The notes: generated by a model from the sequence alone, not told the origin. DNA of 64,000 bases from Halopenitus salinus (GCF_042662125.1 NZ_JBHSXL010000002.1:1-64000); one strand, 5' to 3'; positions 14,959 through 25,120 are shown, counted from the stretch's first letter. Numbers and translations are program-made.

Positions 14959-17742
14959 TTATCGCGTGAGGAGCCGTCTAAGGACGTAGTGGAGGATGCC
15001 GCCGTGTTCGATATAGGTCACGGCGGCCGGCGTGCCGACCTGTGCTGTGACCGGGAACTCGACAGTCGATCCGTCCGCACGCTCGGCGATAACGGTCAGT
15101 TCGTCCATCACGTCGAGCCCGTCATCGAGGCCCTGGATCGTGAAGGTCTCCGACCCATCCAGACCAAGAGATTCCCACGAGTCGTCATCATCGAACTGCA
15201 GGGGGAGCACACCCATGCCGACGAGGTTGTCGCGGTAGATGCGCTCGTAACTCTCGGCGATGGTTGCGCGAACACCGAGTAGGTCCGTTCCTTTCGCCGC
15301 CCAGTCCCGGCTAGACCCAGTTCCGAACTCTTCGCCCGCCATCACGACGAGCGGGACTCCCTCCTCGCGGTAGCGCTGGCTGGCTTCGAACACGGTCGTC
15401 TGCTCGTCGGTTGGGTGGTGGATCGTATAGCCACCCTCGACATCGTCGAGCATCTCGTTCTCGATGCGGACGTTGGCGAACGTTCCCCGCATCATCACCT
15501 CGTGGTTGCCCCGGCGCGCGCCGTATGTGTTGAACTCGTGCGGCTCGACGCCGTGATCGAGCAGCCACTGGCCGGCAGGGAGGTCAGATCCGAAGGGGCC
15601 AGCAGGGCTGATGTGGTCGGTCGTAACGGTGTCCCCGAGCGTCAGCAGACAGCGTGCCTCCTCGATATCGGCGACGCCGGGTTTCTCTACCGGGAAGTCC
15701 TGGAAGAACGGCGGTTCTCGTATGTATGTCGAGTCGTCGTCCCACTCGTAGACGTCACCAGTGGGCGCGTCGAGAGCAGCCCACCGCTCGTCACCCTCGA
15801 ACACAGAGGCATACTTCTCCTCGAACATCTCAGGAGAGACGTTCTCGTGGATTGCTGCCTGCACGTCCGCTGCGTCGGGCCAGATGTCCGCCAGATACAC
15901 CGATTCCCCCTCCTCGTCGGTGCCTAGCGGCTCGTTCTCGAGATCGACGTCCATCCGCCCTGCGAGGCCGTAGGCGACGACGAGCGGCGGGCTCGCGAGG
16001 TAGTTCGCGCGGATCTTCGGGTGAATACGCGCCTCGAAGTTCCGATTCCCGGAGAGGACGCTCGTCGTCCAGAGGTCGTGGTCGTCGATCGCTTGATCGA
16101 TGGGATCAGGAAGTGGTCCGGCGTTCCCGATACAAGTGGTACAGCCGTAGCCGACGACCGCGTACCCGAGCTCTTCGAGATACGGAAGCAGGCCCGATTC
16201 CTCGAGGTACTGCGTGACGACACGACTGCCGGGTGCGAGACTCGTCTTGACGTACGGCGGGACATCTAAACCTTTCTCGACGGCGTTCTGGGCAAGCAGA
16301 CCAGCAGCGATCATCACCGACGGGTTCGAAGTGTTCGTACAGCTCGTGATGGCGCTGACGAGGACGTCTCCGTGTCCAATTTCCACTGTCTCACCGTCGA
16401 GGTCGACCTCGACGCGTTTGGTTAACGGGTGCAGTTCCGATTCGGGTTCGACCTGAACACCGCCGTCGGTCTCCGCACCAGCTGCACCACCTTCGCCGAG
16501 CCACCGCTGTAGGGCGTCTTCGTCGACATCATCGAGGTCGTCTTCGAACTCCCCGTGGAGAAGTCCCCGGAAGCTCTGTTTCACGTCCCCCATCGGAATC
16601 CGGTCCTGTGGCCGCTTGTGTCCGGCGAGACTCGGCTCAACAGTCGAAAGATCGAACTCGACGACCTCGGTGTATTCCGGTTCCTGTTCTCCGAATAGCC
16701 CTTGCGCTTCGAGGTACTCGCGAACAAGGTCGATGTGGGCGGGGTCACGCCCGGTGAGTTCGAGATACTCGAGCGTCTGCTCGTCGACCGGGAACATACT
16801 GATCGTCGAGCCCTGTTCGGGCGCCATATTGGCGATCGTGGCCCGGTCGGGGACTGTGAGATTCTCCACACCAGGACCGAAGAACTCGACGAACCGGTCG
16901 ACGACGCCGACCTCGCGGAGCCGTTCGGTGATGTGGAGCACGAGATCCGTCGCCGTCGCGCCCTCGGGTAATTCGCCTTCGAGGCGGACGCCGACGACCT
17001 CGGGAAGTTTCATCGTGACCGGCTGACCAAGCATTGCCGCTTCCGCTTCAATGCCGCCGACGCCCCAGCCGACCACACCGATGCCACCGATCATTGGGGT
17101 GTGGCTGTCCGTGCCGACGAGTGTGTCCGGCAGGAGCCATTTCTCACCGTCTCGCTCGCGGGCGTGGACGATCCGGCCCAGATGCTCGAGATTCACCTGG
17201 TGCACGATGCCGGTCCCCGGCGGGACGACGTTGAAGTTCTCGAAGGCGTTCTGCGCCCACTTGATCGCGCGATACCGTTCGGCGTTGCGCTCGTACTCCA
17301 GTTCGACGTTCTTCTCGTAGGCGTCCTCGGAGTCGAAGTAGTCGACTTGGACGCTGTGGTCGATTACGAGATCAATAGGGATCTCTGGTTCGACCAGGGT
17401 CGGGTCCCGATCTTTGCGGTCGACTTCGGATCGAAGGGCCGCCAGGTCGACAACTGCGGGCACGCCAGTGAGATCCTGTAGGACGACTCGTGATGGAGAG
17501 AACGGAACCTCTGCGTCCGGTACGTCTGGCTTCCAGCCAGCAGCATTCTTGACATCCGCTGCAGTAACAGTTTCGCCGTCGGCGTTCCGGAGCACCGACT
17601 CAAGCAGAATACGGATGCTCACAGGGAGCGTGTCGAGGTCACAGAGCCCCTGCTCTTCGAGTGCTCGAAGATCGGCCATCTTGTACGTCGTCCCGTCGAC
17701 GTCGAGCTCGCGGACGGCATCGAACGGAAGTGTATCAGTCAT
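14959..17742 (-). CDS. acnA: aconitate hydratase, AcnA/IRP type
   Basis: Aconitase interconverts citrate and isocitrate in the citric acid cycle using a [4Fe-4S] cluster. The 927-aa protein is full length for the AcnA/IRP family. Cluster ligands are visible: Cys468 (AITSCTNTS), Cys534 and Cys537 (GYGCTTCIGN). Other marks are GTDSHTPMIGGIGVVGWGVGG (split across the active site) and the C-terminal swivel domain with GTGSSRDWAAKG. I chose the ATG at 17742 because the longer reading adds 11 atypical residues. It follows a CopZ-like chaperone gene by 71 bases on the same strand. Confidence 0.95.
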   Translation of the reverse strand: MTDTLPFDAVRELDVDGTTYKMADLRALEEQGLCDLDTLPVSIRILLESVLRNADGETVTAADVKNAAGWKPDVPDAEVPFSPSRVVLQDLTGVPAVVDLAALRSEVDRKDRDPTLVEPEIPIDLVIDHSVQVDYFDSEDAYEKNVELEYERNAERYRAIKWAQNAFENFNVVPPGTGIVHQVNLEHLGRIVHARERDGEKWLLPDTLVGTDSHTPMIGGIGVVGWGVGGIEAEAAMLGQPVTMKLPEVVGVRLEGELPEGATATDLVLHITERLREVGVVDRFVEFFGPGVENLTVPDRATIANMAPEQGSTISMFPVDEQTLEYLELTGRDPAHIDLVREYLEAQGLFGEQEPEYTEVVEFDLSTVEPSLAGHKRPQDRIPMGDVKQSFRGLLHGEFEDDLDDVDEDALQRWLGEGGAAGAETDGGVQVEPESELHPLTKRVEVDLDGETVEIGHGDVLVSAITSCTNTSNPSVMIAAGLLAQNAVEKGLDVPPYVKTSLAPGSRVVTQYLEESGLLPYLEELGYAVVGYGCTTCIGNAGPLPDPIDQAIDDHDLWTTSVLSGNRNFEARIHPKIRANYLASPPLVVAYGLAGRMDVDLENEPLGTDEEGESVYLADIWPDAADVQAAIHENVSPEMFEEKYASVFEGDERWAALDAPTGDVYEWDDDSTYIREPPFFQDFPVEKPGVADIEEARCLLTLGDTVTTDHISPAGPFGSDLPAGQWLLDHGVEPHEFNTYGARRGNHEVMMRGTFANVRIENEMLDDVEGGYTIHHPTDEQTTVFEASQRYREEGVPLVVMAGEEFGTGSSRDWAAKGTDLLGVRATIAESYERIYRDNLVGMGVLPLQFDDDDSWESLGLDGSETFTIQGLDDGLDVMDELTVIAERADGSTVEFPVTAQVGTPAAVTYIEHGGILHYVLRRLLTR

Positions 17743-17813
17743 AGTATCTACACCTGGGATTGGCAGTCGTATCAATCCCTCTCCGAATCCGATTCGACGA
17801 GAATCGGGATTTG

Positions 17814-18011
17814 TTACGCAGAGGCATCGTATCCAGCGTCTTCGACCACAGTCACAAGCTCATCCCGTTCAGCGGACCCCTCGACCGTCGCGGATTCTGA
17901 GTCACGATCCGCAGTAGCGGACGTAACCCCCTCAACTTCTTCGAGTGCCTCTTCGACGGTCTGCTCGCAATGTTCACAGGTCATTCCTTCGACGGTGATT
18001 GTCTGAGTCAT
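17814..18011 (-). CDS. CopZ-like HMA-domain copper chaperone, second copy
   Basis: A 65-aa single HMA domain: MTQTITVEGMTCEHCEQTV at the start and VVEDAGYDASA at the end. The two metal-binding Cys are in GMTCEHC. It is similar to the chaperone at 9919-10116. The gene is divergent from the AsnC-TRASH regulator and CopA, a typical arrangement for copper efflux loci, and it precedes aconitase on the minus strand. The 134-base gap to 18146 should hold back-to-back promoters where the regulator may act. Confidence 0.9.
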   Translation of the reverse strand: MTQTITVEGMTCEHCEQTVEEALEEVEGVTSATADRDSESATVEGSAERDELVTVVEDAGYDASA

Positions 18012-18145
18012 ATCCATTCGTAGATAGGGGCGAGTATTCTATGTGGTTTTCTGCTTAGAATCCAATGTTGTCGCAGCCCTAGATCACCGATTTCGAAGGT
18101 GTGTTGTGGGCAACAATAATGTATCCTGCGAGACGAAGCGGTCGT

Positions 18146-18736
18146 ATGCGCAATTTGGATGAAACCGACTTAGAAATCCTCTCGTTACTCGCTGATGACG
18201 CCCGCCGCCCGTTCAGCGATATTGGCGAGGAGGTCGACTTGTCGGGGCCAGCCGTTTCTGACCGGGTAAAGCGATTACAGGAAGCTGGCATCATTAACAA
18301 CTTCACGATTGACGTCAACCGGGCTCATCTCCGAGCTGGTGTACCGGTATTTATTCAGGCCGAAATCGGCTCAGCGTCGTTGGAGGCCGCCCGCGAGCGG
18401 GCTCGAGAGTCAGATGGCGTTGAACACGTCTTCACGACCTCCGAAGGAGATCTTTGGTTCTATGCCCGTGTTGAAGCCCAGAACGTACGTCAGTGGGTAG
18501 ATGGACTCTTTAACGAGATCGATGTAGCAGATTACACCGTCACACTAATTGACGAGCTTGAATGGACGCCGTCCGTTGATGGCGTCGAATTTGCACTCAC
18601 CTGTGATGAATGTAACAATACCGTTGATAATCAAGGTGAAACGACGAGAATCGACGGAGAGATCTATCACTTCTGTTGTCCGTCCTGTCTCACACGGTTC
18701 GACGATCGGTATCAGCGACTCGAAGAGGGAGCGTAA
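18146..18736 (+). CDS. Lrp/AsnC-type regulator with C-terminal TRASH domain, copper sensor-like
   Basis: A 196-aa regulator: AsnC winged helix at the N-terminus (LDETDLEILSLLADDARRPF ... LSGPAVSDRVKRL), an effector-binding-like middle, and a TRASH domain at the C-terminus (LTCDECNN ... YHFCCPSCLTRFDDRY) whose Cys bind metal. In Halobacterium salinarum the AsnC-TRASH protein VNG1179C controls copper ATPase and chaperone genes; this gene has the same architecture and sits directly upstream of CopA and divergent from a CopZ-like gene. The ATG at 18146 starts the winged helix; an upstream start adds 15 Arg-rich residues. Confidence 0.92.
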   Translation: MRNLDETDLEILSLLADDARRPFSDIGEEVDLSGPAVSDRVKRLQEAGIINNFTIDVNRAHLRAGVPVFIQAEIGSASLEAARERARESDGVEHVFTTSEGDLWFYARVEAQNVRQWVDGLFNEIDVADYTVTLIDELEWTPSVDGVEFALTCDECNNTVDNQGETTRIDGEIYHFCCPSCLTRFDDRYQRLEEGA

Positions 18737-18830
18737 CGCCGTCTTTGGAATCCAAATTTTCCTGCAGTCGAAACCCCGCCTCTCGAAGCAGTAAATCGCC
18801 TAAACCTAGACCCCGTATAGTAGAACAAGC

Positions 18831-21437
18831 ATGACAAGCCAAACAATCCATCTTGATATCACGGGAATGTCCTGCGCCAACTGTTCGGCGACGATCCAGG
18901 ACACTCTCGAATCGCTCGACGGGGTATCGGAGGCGGATGCGAACTTCGCCACCGACGAGGGTTCCGTCACCTACGACCCTGAAGAGGTATCGCTCAAAGA
19001 AATCTACGACGCGATCGACGAGGCCGGGTACGGCGCAGTCTCTGAGACGGTAACGATTGCCATCTCCGATATGACCTGTGCCAACTGCGCCGAGACCAAC
19101 CAAACCGCTCTTGAAAATATTCCGGGCGTCGTTAATGCGGAGGTCAATTACGCAACCGACGAAGCACAGGTCACCTACAATCCTGCGGAAGTATCTATTG
19201 GTGCGCTGTACGATGCTATCGAGGAGGCTGGCTACTCGCCCGTCCGCGAAGATGGTGCCGACGAAGAGTCGGGCCAGGACGCACGAGATGCCGCCCGTCA
19301 AGCCGAAACTCGGAAACAACTCAGGTTGACCCTCTTTGGGGCAGTGTTATCGGCACCGTTGCTCTTCTTCCTCATCGACAATTATCTGCTCGGTGGCGCG
19401 ATCGTCCCTGAAGCCGTCTTCGGTGTGGAACTTGGCTGGGTTGAGTTCCTCCTCGCCACGCCGGTACAGGCGATCCTCGGCTGGCCGTTCTATAAGAACT
19501 CGTACAAGGCGATCGTGAAGAACGGCCGCGCCAATATGGACGTGCTGATTGCGATCGGTTCAACAACGGCCTATCTATACTCTGTGGCAGTCCTTGCTGA
19601 ACTCATTGCAGGTGGACTTTATTTCGACACGGCAGCCCTCATCCTCGTGTTCATCACGTTGGGTAACTATCTCGAAGCTCGGTCGAAGGGCCAAGCGGGT
19701 GAGGCCCTCCGAAAGCTCCTCGAAATGGAAGCCGAAACGGCGACCATTGTCCGCGAGGACGGCAGTGAAGAAGAAGTTCCACTCGAAGAGGTCACAACTG
19801 GTGACCGGATGAAAATTCGTCCAGGTGAGAAGATTCCCACAGACGGTGTCGTTGTCGACGGTCAGTCTGCCGTCGACGAGTCAATGGTCACTGGCGAATC
19901 TGTGCCTGTCGAGAAAGAGGAGGGCGATGAGGTCGTCGGCTCGACGATTAACGAGAACGGCGTCCTTGTCGTGGAGGCGACGAAGGTTGGAGAAGACACG
20001 GCCCTCCAACAGATCGTCCAGACAGTCAAGGAGGCCCAGTCGCGCCAGCCCGACATCCAGAATCTCGCCGACCGCATCTCCGCGTACTTCGTGCCTGCGG
20101 TCATCGCGAACGCCCTTCTCTGGGGTGTCGTCTGGTTCCTGTTCCCCGAGGCTCTCGCTGGCTTCGTCGACTGGCTCCCGCTGTGGGGTCAGGTTGCTGG
20201 CGGCCCGGCCCCGGTCGGTGGGACCGTTTCAGTCTTCGAGTTCGCGATAATTGTCTTCGCGTCCTCGATCCTCATCGCCTGTCCCTGTGCGCTGGGGCTG
20301 GCGACGCCCGCAGCGACGATGGTCGGGACGACGATTGGTGCCCAGAACGGCGTCCTGTTCAAGGGCGGTGACATCCTCGAACGCGCAAAAGACGTCGACA
20401 CGGTCGTCTTCGACAAGACGGGCACCCTCACGGAGGGTGAAATGGAACTCACCGACGTGGTCGTCTTTGATAGCGATGGAAATGTGGTGACTGACGGTGG
20501 CGAGCCGACCCCAGATGGTGGACAGCTCAGCACCCGTGAGCGCCTCTCAGAGGATGATGTGCTTCGACTGGCGGCGATAGCTGAAAGCGGCAGCGAACAC
20601 CCGCTCGCCCGTGCAATCGTCGAAGGGGCCGAAGAACGCGGCCTGGACGTGACTGAGCCTGACGACTTCGAGAACGTTCCGGGCCACGGGATCAAAGCAG
20701 TCATTGGTGACAGCGAGGTGCTGGTCGGCAACCGCAAGCTGCTGCGGGACAACGGGATCGACCCCTCTCCCGCTGAGGAGACGATGGAACGCCTCGAGAA
20801 CGAGGGGAAGACGGCGATGCTGGTCGCCTACGAGGGGGAGCTCGTGGGTGTGGTCGCCGACGCCGACACAGTGAAGGAAAGCTCCAAGCAGGCTGTCACA
20901 GCACTCCAAGAGCGGGGAGTTGACGTGATGATGATTACGGGCGACAACGAGCGAACTGCCCGTGCGGTCGCTAAACAGGTGGGTATCGACCCGAAGAACG
21001 TCCGCGCAGGAGTCCTTCCTGAGGACAAGTCCAACGCGGTCGACAGTATTCAAGACGAGGGCCGGCAGGCGATGATGGTCGGTGACGGCGTCAACGACGC
21101 TCCGGCACTCGCGGTCGCACACGTCGGGACAGCAATCGGCTCCGGCACCGACGTCGCCATCGAAGCTGCAGACGTCACGCTGATGCGAGACGACCCGCTC
21201 GACGTGGTAAAGGCGATCCGAATCTCAGACGCGACACTCCAGAAGATCAAACAGAACCTCGTGTGGGCGCTCGGTTACAACACGGCGATGATTCCGTTAG
21301 CGTCGCTCGGCCTCCTCCAGCCCGTGCTCGCTGCAGCAGCAATGGCGTTCTCGTCGGTGTCGGTGCTGACGAACAGTCTCCTGTTCCGGCGGTACACCCC
21401 CGATCACGACTACAAGCTCTTCGGATTTCTTCGCTAA
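18831..21437 (+). CDS. copA: CopA-type Cu(I)-exporting P-type ATPase
   Basis: An 868-aa P1B-1 ATPase that pumps Cu(I) or Ag(I) out of the cytoplasm. Two N-terminal HMA domains (metal Cys 15/18 in GMSCANC and 83/86 in MTCANC), eight predicted membrane helices, actuator TGES (about 354-357), membrane site CPC (484-486), phosphorylation motif DKTGT (528-532) and hinge GDGVNDAP. The second HMA reads MTCANCAETN. It follows the TRASH regulator by 94 bases in the same direction. Together with the CPH ATPase, two classes of copper pump are encoded here. Confidence 0.96.
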   Translation: MTSQTIHLDITGMSCANCSATIQDTLESLDGVSEADANFATDEGSVTYDPEEVSLKEIYDAIDEAGYGAVSETVTIAISDMTCANCAETNQTALENIPGVVNAEVNYATDEAQVTYNPAEVSIGALYDAIEEAGYSPVREDGADEESGQDARDAARQAETRKQLRLTLFGAVLSAPLLFFLIDNYLLGGAIVPEAVFGVELGWVEFLLATPVQAILGWPFYKNSYKAIVKNGRANMDVLIAIGSTTAYLYSVAVLAELIAGGLYFDTAALILVFITLGNYLEARSKGQAGEALRKLLEMEAETATIVREDGSEEEVPLEEVTTGDRMKIRPGEKIPTDGVVVDGQSAVDESMVTGESVPVEKEEGDEVVGSTINENGVLVVEATKVGEDTALQQIVQTVKEAQSRQPDIQNLADRISAYFVPAVIANALLWGVVWFLFPEALAGFVDWLPLWGQVAGGPAPVGGTVSVFEFAIIVFASSILIACPCALGLATPAATMVGTTIGAQNGVLFKGGDILERAKDVDTVVFDKTGTLTEGEMELTDVVVFDSDGNVVTDGGEPTPDGGQLSTRERLSEDDVLRLAAIAESGSEHPLARAIVEGAEERGLDVTEPDDFENVPGHGIKAVIGDSEVLVGNRKLLRDNGIDPSPAEETMERLENEGKTAMLVAYEGELVGVVADADTVKESSKQAVTALQERGVDVMMITGDNERTARAVAKQVGIDPKNVRAGVLPEDKSNAVDSIQDEGRQAMMVGDGVNDAPALAVAHVGTAIGSGTDVAIEAADVTLMRDDPLDVVKAIRISDATLQKIKQNLVWALGYNTAMIPLASLGLLQPVLAAAAMAFSSVSVLTNSLLFRRYTPDHDYKLFGFLR

Positions 21438-21454
21438 CCGTCACCTCTAGATCA

Positions 21455-21679
21455 ATGTCGAATATTTCCCGGCACACGGTTCGAAGGTACCTCGTCGAGA
21501 CAGCCAGTAGCGAACCGACATACCTCCGGGCTCGCGAGATTGCCAGCGACCTCGACGGATCTCCCAAGGCAGTCGCGCAGTATCTCAGCCAGCTCCAGGA
21601 CGAACTCACAATCGTTTCACTCGAACAGTGGGGGCGCTCGAAAAGCACGACGTGGCGATTGGAGGTGAACGGGTCGTGA
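21455..21679 (+). CDS. DUF7123-like small winged-helix protein
   Basis: A 74-aa protein, MSNISRHTVRRYLVETASSE..., predicted to be a small winged helix (LRAREIASDLDGSPKAVAQYLSQLQ as the helix-turn-helix, TTWRLEV as the final strand). This type is common in haloarchaea as DUF7123. The ATG at 21455 lies 17 bases after the copA stop. Its stop overlaps the GTG start of the next gene (GTGA), so the two are translationally coupled. It probably binds DNA; the target is unknown. Confidence 0.75.
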   Translation: MSNISRHTVRRYLVETASSEPTYLRAREIASDLDGSPKAVAQYLSQLQDELTIVSLEQWGRSKSTTWRLEVNGS

Positions 21680-22677
21680 GTACTGTCACCCGCCGCGTCG
21701 AGACTGTCCTTCCGGAGACCGGCTCACGCGAGTGGTGGGCGCTGTACCTGCTGGCCCCGCTCGTCCTCCTCGGTGGGGGCATCCTCGTGTTTCCGACGTT
21801 GGTCTACGACCGGTTCATCTGGCAGTATCTCTGGGGACCAGTCGTCGCCGATGCGGCCGGTCAGCCAGTCACGCACGAGGGGGTTCGTGCTGTCCAGGGC
21901 TACAACGCGGTGAACACGGTAATCTACCTCGCGGCAGTCGTATACAGCCTCCCCGGACTACGTGCGTATCTCGACCAACTCGACGTCACGTTCGACGCAC
22001 GACTGGCCTACGGGTTCGCTCCGATCATCATCGCAGGTGGGGCGATGCGCGCCCTCGAGGATCTCGGGCTGCTCGGGGACTACGCGGTGTGGTTCATCAC
22101 GCCATCGATTTACATCGTCGTCACCGCTGTCACCATCCTCGCGCTCGGTGTCGGTGCACTCTTGCGTGACCAAAATATCGGATCTATCCCGCTAACAGTC
22201 GGGCTCGTCGGGTCGGTGTGGGCTGTCGGGGCCGTCTGGTGGGCTGTTTGGCACGGCCTCTCGACATCGACCCCACTCCGCCTATGGGTTCCTGTCGCGA
22301 CGACGGGGATAGCGCTCGGCGTAACCGCACTCTACTACTGGGGCGCGAGTTTCGTCAATATCACACACCTTCGACACCCGCTAATTCTGCTGGCCGTTTT
22401 CGGCCAGTTGTGGGACGCTGCGCAGAATCTCATCGGTGTGACGTTCCTCGGCTACTCCCCAAAGCTGGTCGTGACGAATCTCGTGTACCAGGCGACTGGA
22501 TTCTCCGGATCGACGTTCGTGCTGAAACTCGTCGTGACTGTCGGCATCGTGTGGTATCTCGCCGATGCGAAAGAGGAGATGAATCACACGTGGTGGTGGC
22601 TTATGACGTTCTTCATCGGAGCGATCGGACTCCCGATGGGCGTTCGTGGGTCACTTCGGATGCTGTTGGGAGCTTAA
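21676..22677 (+). CDS. DUF63-family multispanning membrane protein
   Basis: A 333-aa membrane protein with eight or more hydrophobic helices, matching the archaeal DUF63 family (early VYDRFIWQYLWGPVVADA block; central YGFAPIIIAGGAMRALEDLGLL; GQLWDAAQNLIGV). I chose the GTG at 21676 because it overlaps the upstream stop by four bases and starts a polar N-terminus. DUF63 has no assigned activity. It follows copA and the small winged-helix gene and may be part of that transcription unit. Confidence 0.82.
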   Translation: MSTVTRRVETVLPETGSREWWALYLLAPLVLLGGGILVFPTLVYDRFIWQYLWGPVVADAAGQPVTHEGVRAVQGYNAVNTVIYLAAVVYSLPGLRAYLDQLDVTFDARLAYGFAPIIIAGGAMRALEDLGLLGDYAVWFITPSIYIVVTAVTILALGVGALLRDQNIGSIPLTVGLVGSVWAVGAVWWAVWHGLSTSTPLRLWVPVATTGIALGVTALYYWGASFVNITHLRHPLILLAVFGQLWDAAQNLIGVTFLGYSPKLVVTNLVYQATGFSGSTFVLKLVVTVGIVWYLADAKEEMNHTWWWLMTFFIGAIGLPMGVRGSLRMLLGA

Positions 22678-22705
22678 CGATGGCCTCAAAGATTGGCAAA
22701 AACCG

Positions 22706-23881
22706 ATGACACGAACGTCCAAAATTGCGGTAATAGGTGGAGGGATGGCCGGGCTTGCAGCAGCTGCTGGATTCGACGACGCTGGATTCGTCGTCGAACT
22801 ATATGAGCGGCAGTCCTACGATAGCAAACGCGTTAATTGCGGAGAAGCGATGACAGCGGTATCGAAGATCCCACTCGAGCCGACTGTAGAGAACGGCTTT
22901 CTCAATCCGCTGCCAGCGATGGAAGTGGAGGTGTATGACGGAATCGACGCCGATCGCCACCGCACTGGAGCCGGCACCTTTCCTGCTGCGGATACATATA
23001 TAACGGACCGAAATGTCGTTGAGCAGTCCTGGGCAGAACAACTCTCAGAGAAGGGTGTTGACATCCACGAAAACCAGTCTATCACACGGACAGATTTCCA
23101 CGAGTTCACCGATGAGTATGATCTCGTCGTTGATGCAACCGGTCAGCCATCACTCTCTAGTAAAGCGCTCGGAACAACCAACGAGTATTCAGGATATATG
23201 GTAGCGCTTAACAGTGATGTCGAAGGGGACTTCACCGAGTTGTACCCGAACAGCCGGATAATTCTGGAGAACTATACAGGGTACTCGTGGGCATTCCCGA
23301 AGACATCGCAACGAGCCAACGTTGGTATCGGCTGGACGGTCAGTGACCGGCCTAATGATTATATGAAGGCATTGAGGGAAGCCTGTGAGCGGAATGGGTG
23401 GCCAGTCCCGTCGCAGGAACGGACGAACGTCGCAATCATTCCCGAGGGACCAAGCCTTGATCCCGACAGAACCCATCTACCGGAGCATTCAGTCGTACGA
23501 GTGGGTGATGCTGCAGGTATAGCAAACCGACTCACCGGAAAGGGGATCTCACAGGCCGTTGAATCGGGATTCTTGGCCGCAGAGCTGGCTAACAGAAGCC
23601 AATTACGCAATTATCCTGATAGATTATATCAGAGGATGAAAACGGAGTACATTTTCGCCACAGTTGTGAGATACTTTCTTGAAACTCGTAATCCCAAGGT
23701 TCTGGGAGCAGCAATTCGTGCCGCTGCCGGGATCGATATTGAAGACGTTGACCGGTCTCCGAGTGCAGTTCTACTGCGTCTCCTCCGCCACCCTGTTTTA
23801 TTTGCCCGTATTTTCTCGAGACGACGAGTTTTAAACCGTGTCTATGGAGGAATGACTAACCAGTGGGAGTTAATTGATTGA
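22706..23881 (+). CDS. geranylgeranyl reductase-family FAD oxidoreductase
   Basis: A 391-aa flavoprotein. An N-terminal Rossmann motif (IAVIGGGMAGLAAAAG, residues 7-22) and the second FAD block (VGDAAGIANRLTGKGISQA) mark the geranylgeranyl reductase / digeranylgeranylglycerophospholipid reductase group, which saturates isoprenoid chains of archaeal lipids; an RVNCGEA block near residue 44 also fits. It starts 28 bases after the DUF63 gene. The mobile cassette carrying IPP isomerase inserted only 22 bases beyond its stop. Exact substrate not determinable. Confidence 0.82.
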   Translation: MTRTSKIAVIGGGMAGLAAAAGFDDAGFVVELYERQSYDSKRVNCGEAMTAVSKIPLEPTVENGFLNPLPAMEVEVYDGIDADRHRTGAGTFPAADTYITDRNVVEQSWAEQLSEKGVDIHENQSITRTDFHEFTDEYDLVVDATGQPSLSSKALGTTNEYSGYMVALNSDVEGDFTELYPNSRIILENYTGYSWAFPKTSQRANVGIGWTVSDRPNDYMKALREACERNGWPVPSQERTNVAIIPEGPSLDPDRTHLPEHSVVRVGDAAGIANRLTGKGISQAVESGFLAAELANRSQLRNYPDRLYQRMKTEYIFATVVRYFLETRNPKVLGAAIRAAAGIDIEDVDRSPSAVLLRLLRHPVLFARIFSRRRVLNRVYGGMTNQWELID

Positions 23882-23895
23882 TATCCACTCGAGTT

Positions 23896-23903
23896 AAATT
23901 CTC
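23896..23903 (+). repeat. 8-bp target-site duplication, left copy
   Basis: AAATTCTC directly abuts the left inverted end of the cassette at 23904 and is repeated exactly at 25930-25937. An octamer duplication is the usual signature of IS6-family-type transposition. Confidence 0.85.
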
Positions 23904-24037
23904 GGCTCTGTTGAAATCCTTAGAGGATGATAGCTTCGGTGCCCGCTGCGGTCAGTACAGGTTGGACAGATATCGGAGTCGGCTCTCTCTTTCCCGATGT
24001 TGTTCTATCTATCCTGCTGAGACTGGAGAATTCGGTA

Positions 24038-25120
24038 TTACTCGCTACTGGTTCGTTGTTCCACGTACTCGCGCGTCTCTCCGTGCAACACGTATTCCAC
24101 CTGCTGAAGCTCGTCGATCGACCCCGAGCCGGTGACGAACATCGCTGTCCGCAGCTCGGCGATCAGGTCCTTGACTCGTTCGATGACAGCGTCTGGCCCG
24201 TCTGTAGCTGGTTTCAGGAACGGTTTCGCCAACCCGCCGGCGTGGGCACCCAGGGCAATCGCTTTTGCCACGTCCAATCCCGTTCGTACACCACCACTCG
24301 CAATTACGCAGTCGTGTTCGGCAACACACTCGATCGTGCTTGCAGCGGTTGGGATGCCCCATTCTCGGAACAGGGTGCCGATTCGTTGCTGTCGCGGCGC
24401 GTTCGCGGCTGCTGCGCGATAGGCCTCGATCCCGGACCAAGTCGTCCCACCTTTTCCAGCGACGTCAATCGCGTCAACGCCTGCCGCAGTCAGCTCTCGG
24501 GCAGTCTCCCCGGAAATTCCGTTGCCCGTTTCCTTGACGATAATCGGCACCGAGAGTGCCTCGGACACTCGTTCAACCGCAGCTACACAGTTCCGCCCAT
24601 CGACATCGCCTTCAGGTTGAGTGGCTTCCTGGAGGAAGTTCAGGTGGACCGCGAGCGCGTCGGCGTTAATCATCTTGACTGCCTGCTCGACCATCTCGAT
24701 GTCGTACTCTCGAAGCTGTGCAGCGCCGAGGTTCCCGTAGATGAACGCATCGGGTGCAGCATCGCGGACGACCGTGTACGATTCAAGGACGCGTTCGTCG
24801 TCGAGTTCGAGGCCTGCTCGCTGGCTACCGAGACCCATGGCGATACCGGTCTCGCTGGCGGCCCGGGCCAGCGCCCGATTAATCTCCGTCGTGTTCTGGT
24901 GCCCGCCAGTCATGCTCTCGATGAAGATTGGGGCAGATAGGTCGTGACCCAGAAAGTCGATGGAGGGGTCGATCGCGTCGTAATCGAGTTCCGGAAGCGC
25001 GTTATGGATGAGTCGGACGTCGTCAAAGCCCGTCCCTGTCGTTTCGACGTCCCGCTCCTGAACGATTTGAAGGTGGTCGTCTTTTCGGTCTTCAGTCTCC
25101 GAGGAGTCCTGCGCCGTCAT
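24038..25120 (-). CDS. fni: isopentenyl-diphosphate delta-isomerase type 2 (FMN-dependent)
   Basis: IDI-2 interconverts isopentenyl and dimethylallyl diphosphate, the first step of isoprenoid and archaeal lipid assembly. The 360-aa protein is of usual length. Recognisable blocks: RKDDHLQI near the start, APIFIESMTGGH, AMGLGSQRAGL, VHLNFLQEATQPEGD, IVKETGNGIS, DVAGKGGTTW and ASGGVRTGLDVAKAIALGA (FMN phosphate binding). I chose the ATG at 25120, which gives the family N-terminus; the frame stays open upstream but that part matches nothing. It is cargo of the cassette. It is probably an extra copy, as haloarchaea normally have a chromosomal one. Confidence 0.93.
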   Translation of the reverse strand: MTAQDSSETEDRKDDHLQIVQERDVETTGTGFDDVRLIHNALPELDYDAIDPSIDFLGHDLSAPIFIESMTGGHQNTTEINRALARAASETGIAMGLGSQRAGLELDDERVLESYTVVRDAAPDAFIYGNLGAAQLREYDIEMVEQAVKMINADALAVHLNFLQEATQPEGDVDGRNCVAAVERVSEALSVPIIVKETGNGISGETARELTAAGVDAIDVAGKGGTTWSGIEAYRAAAANAPRQQRIGTLFREWGIPTAASTIECVAEHDCVIASGGVRTGLDVAKAIALGAHAGGLAKPFLKPATDGPDAVIERVKDLIAELRTAMFVTGSGSIDELQQVEYVLHGETREYVEQRTSSE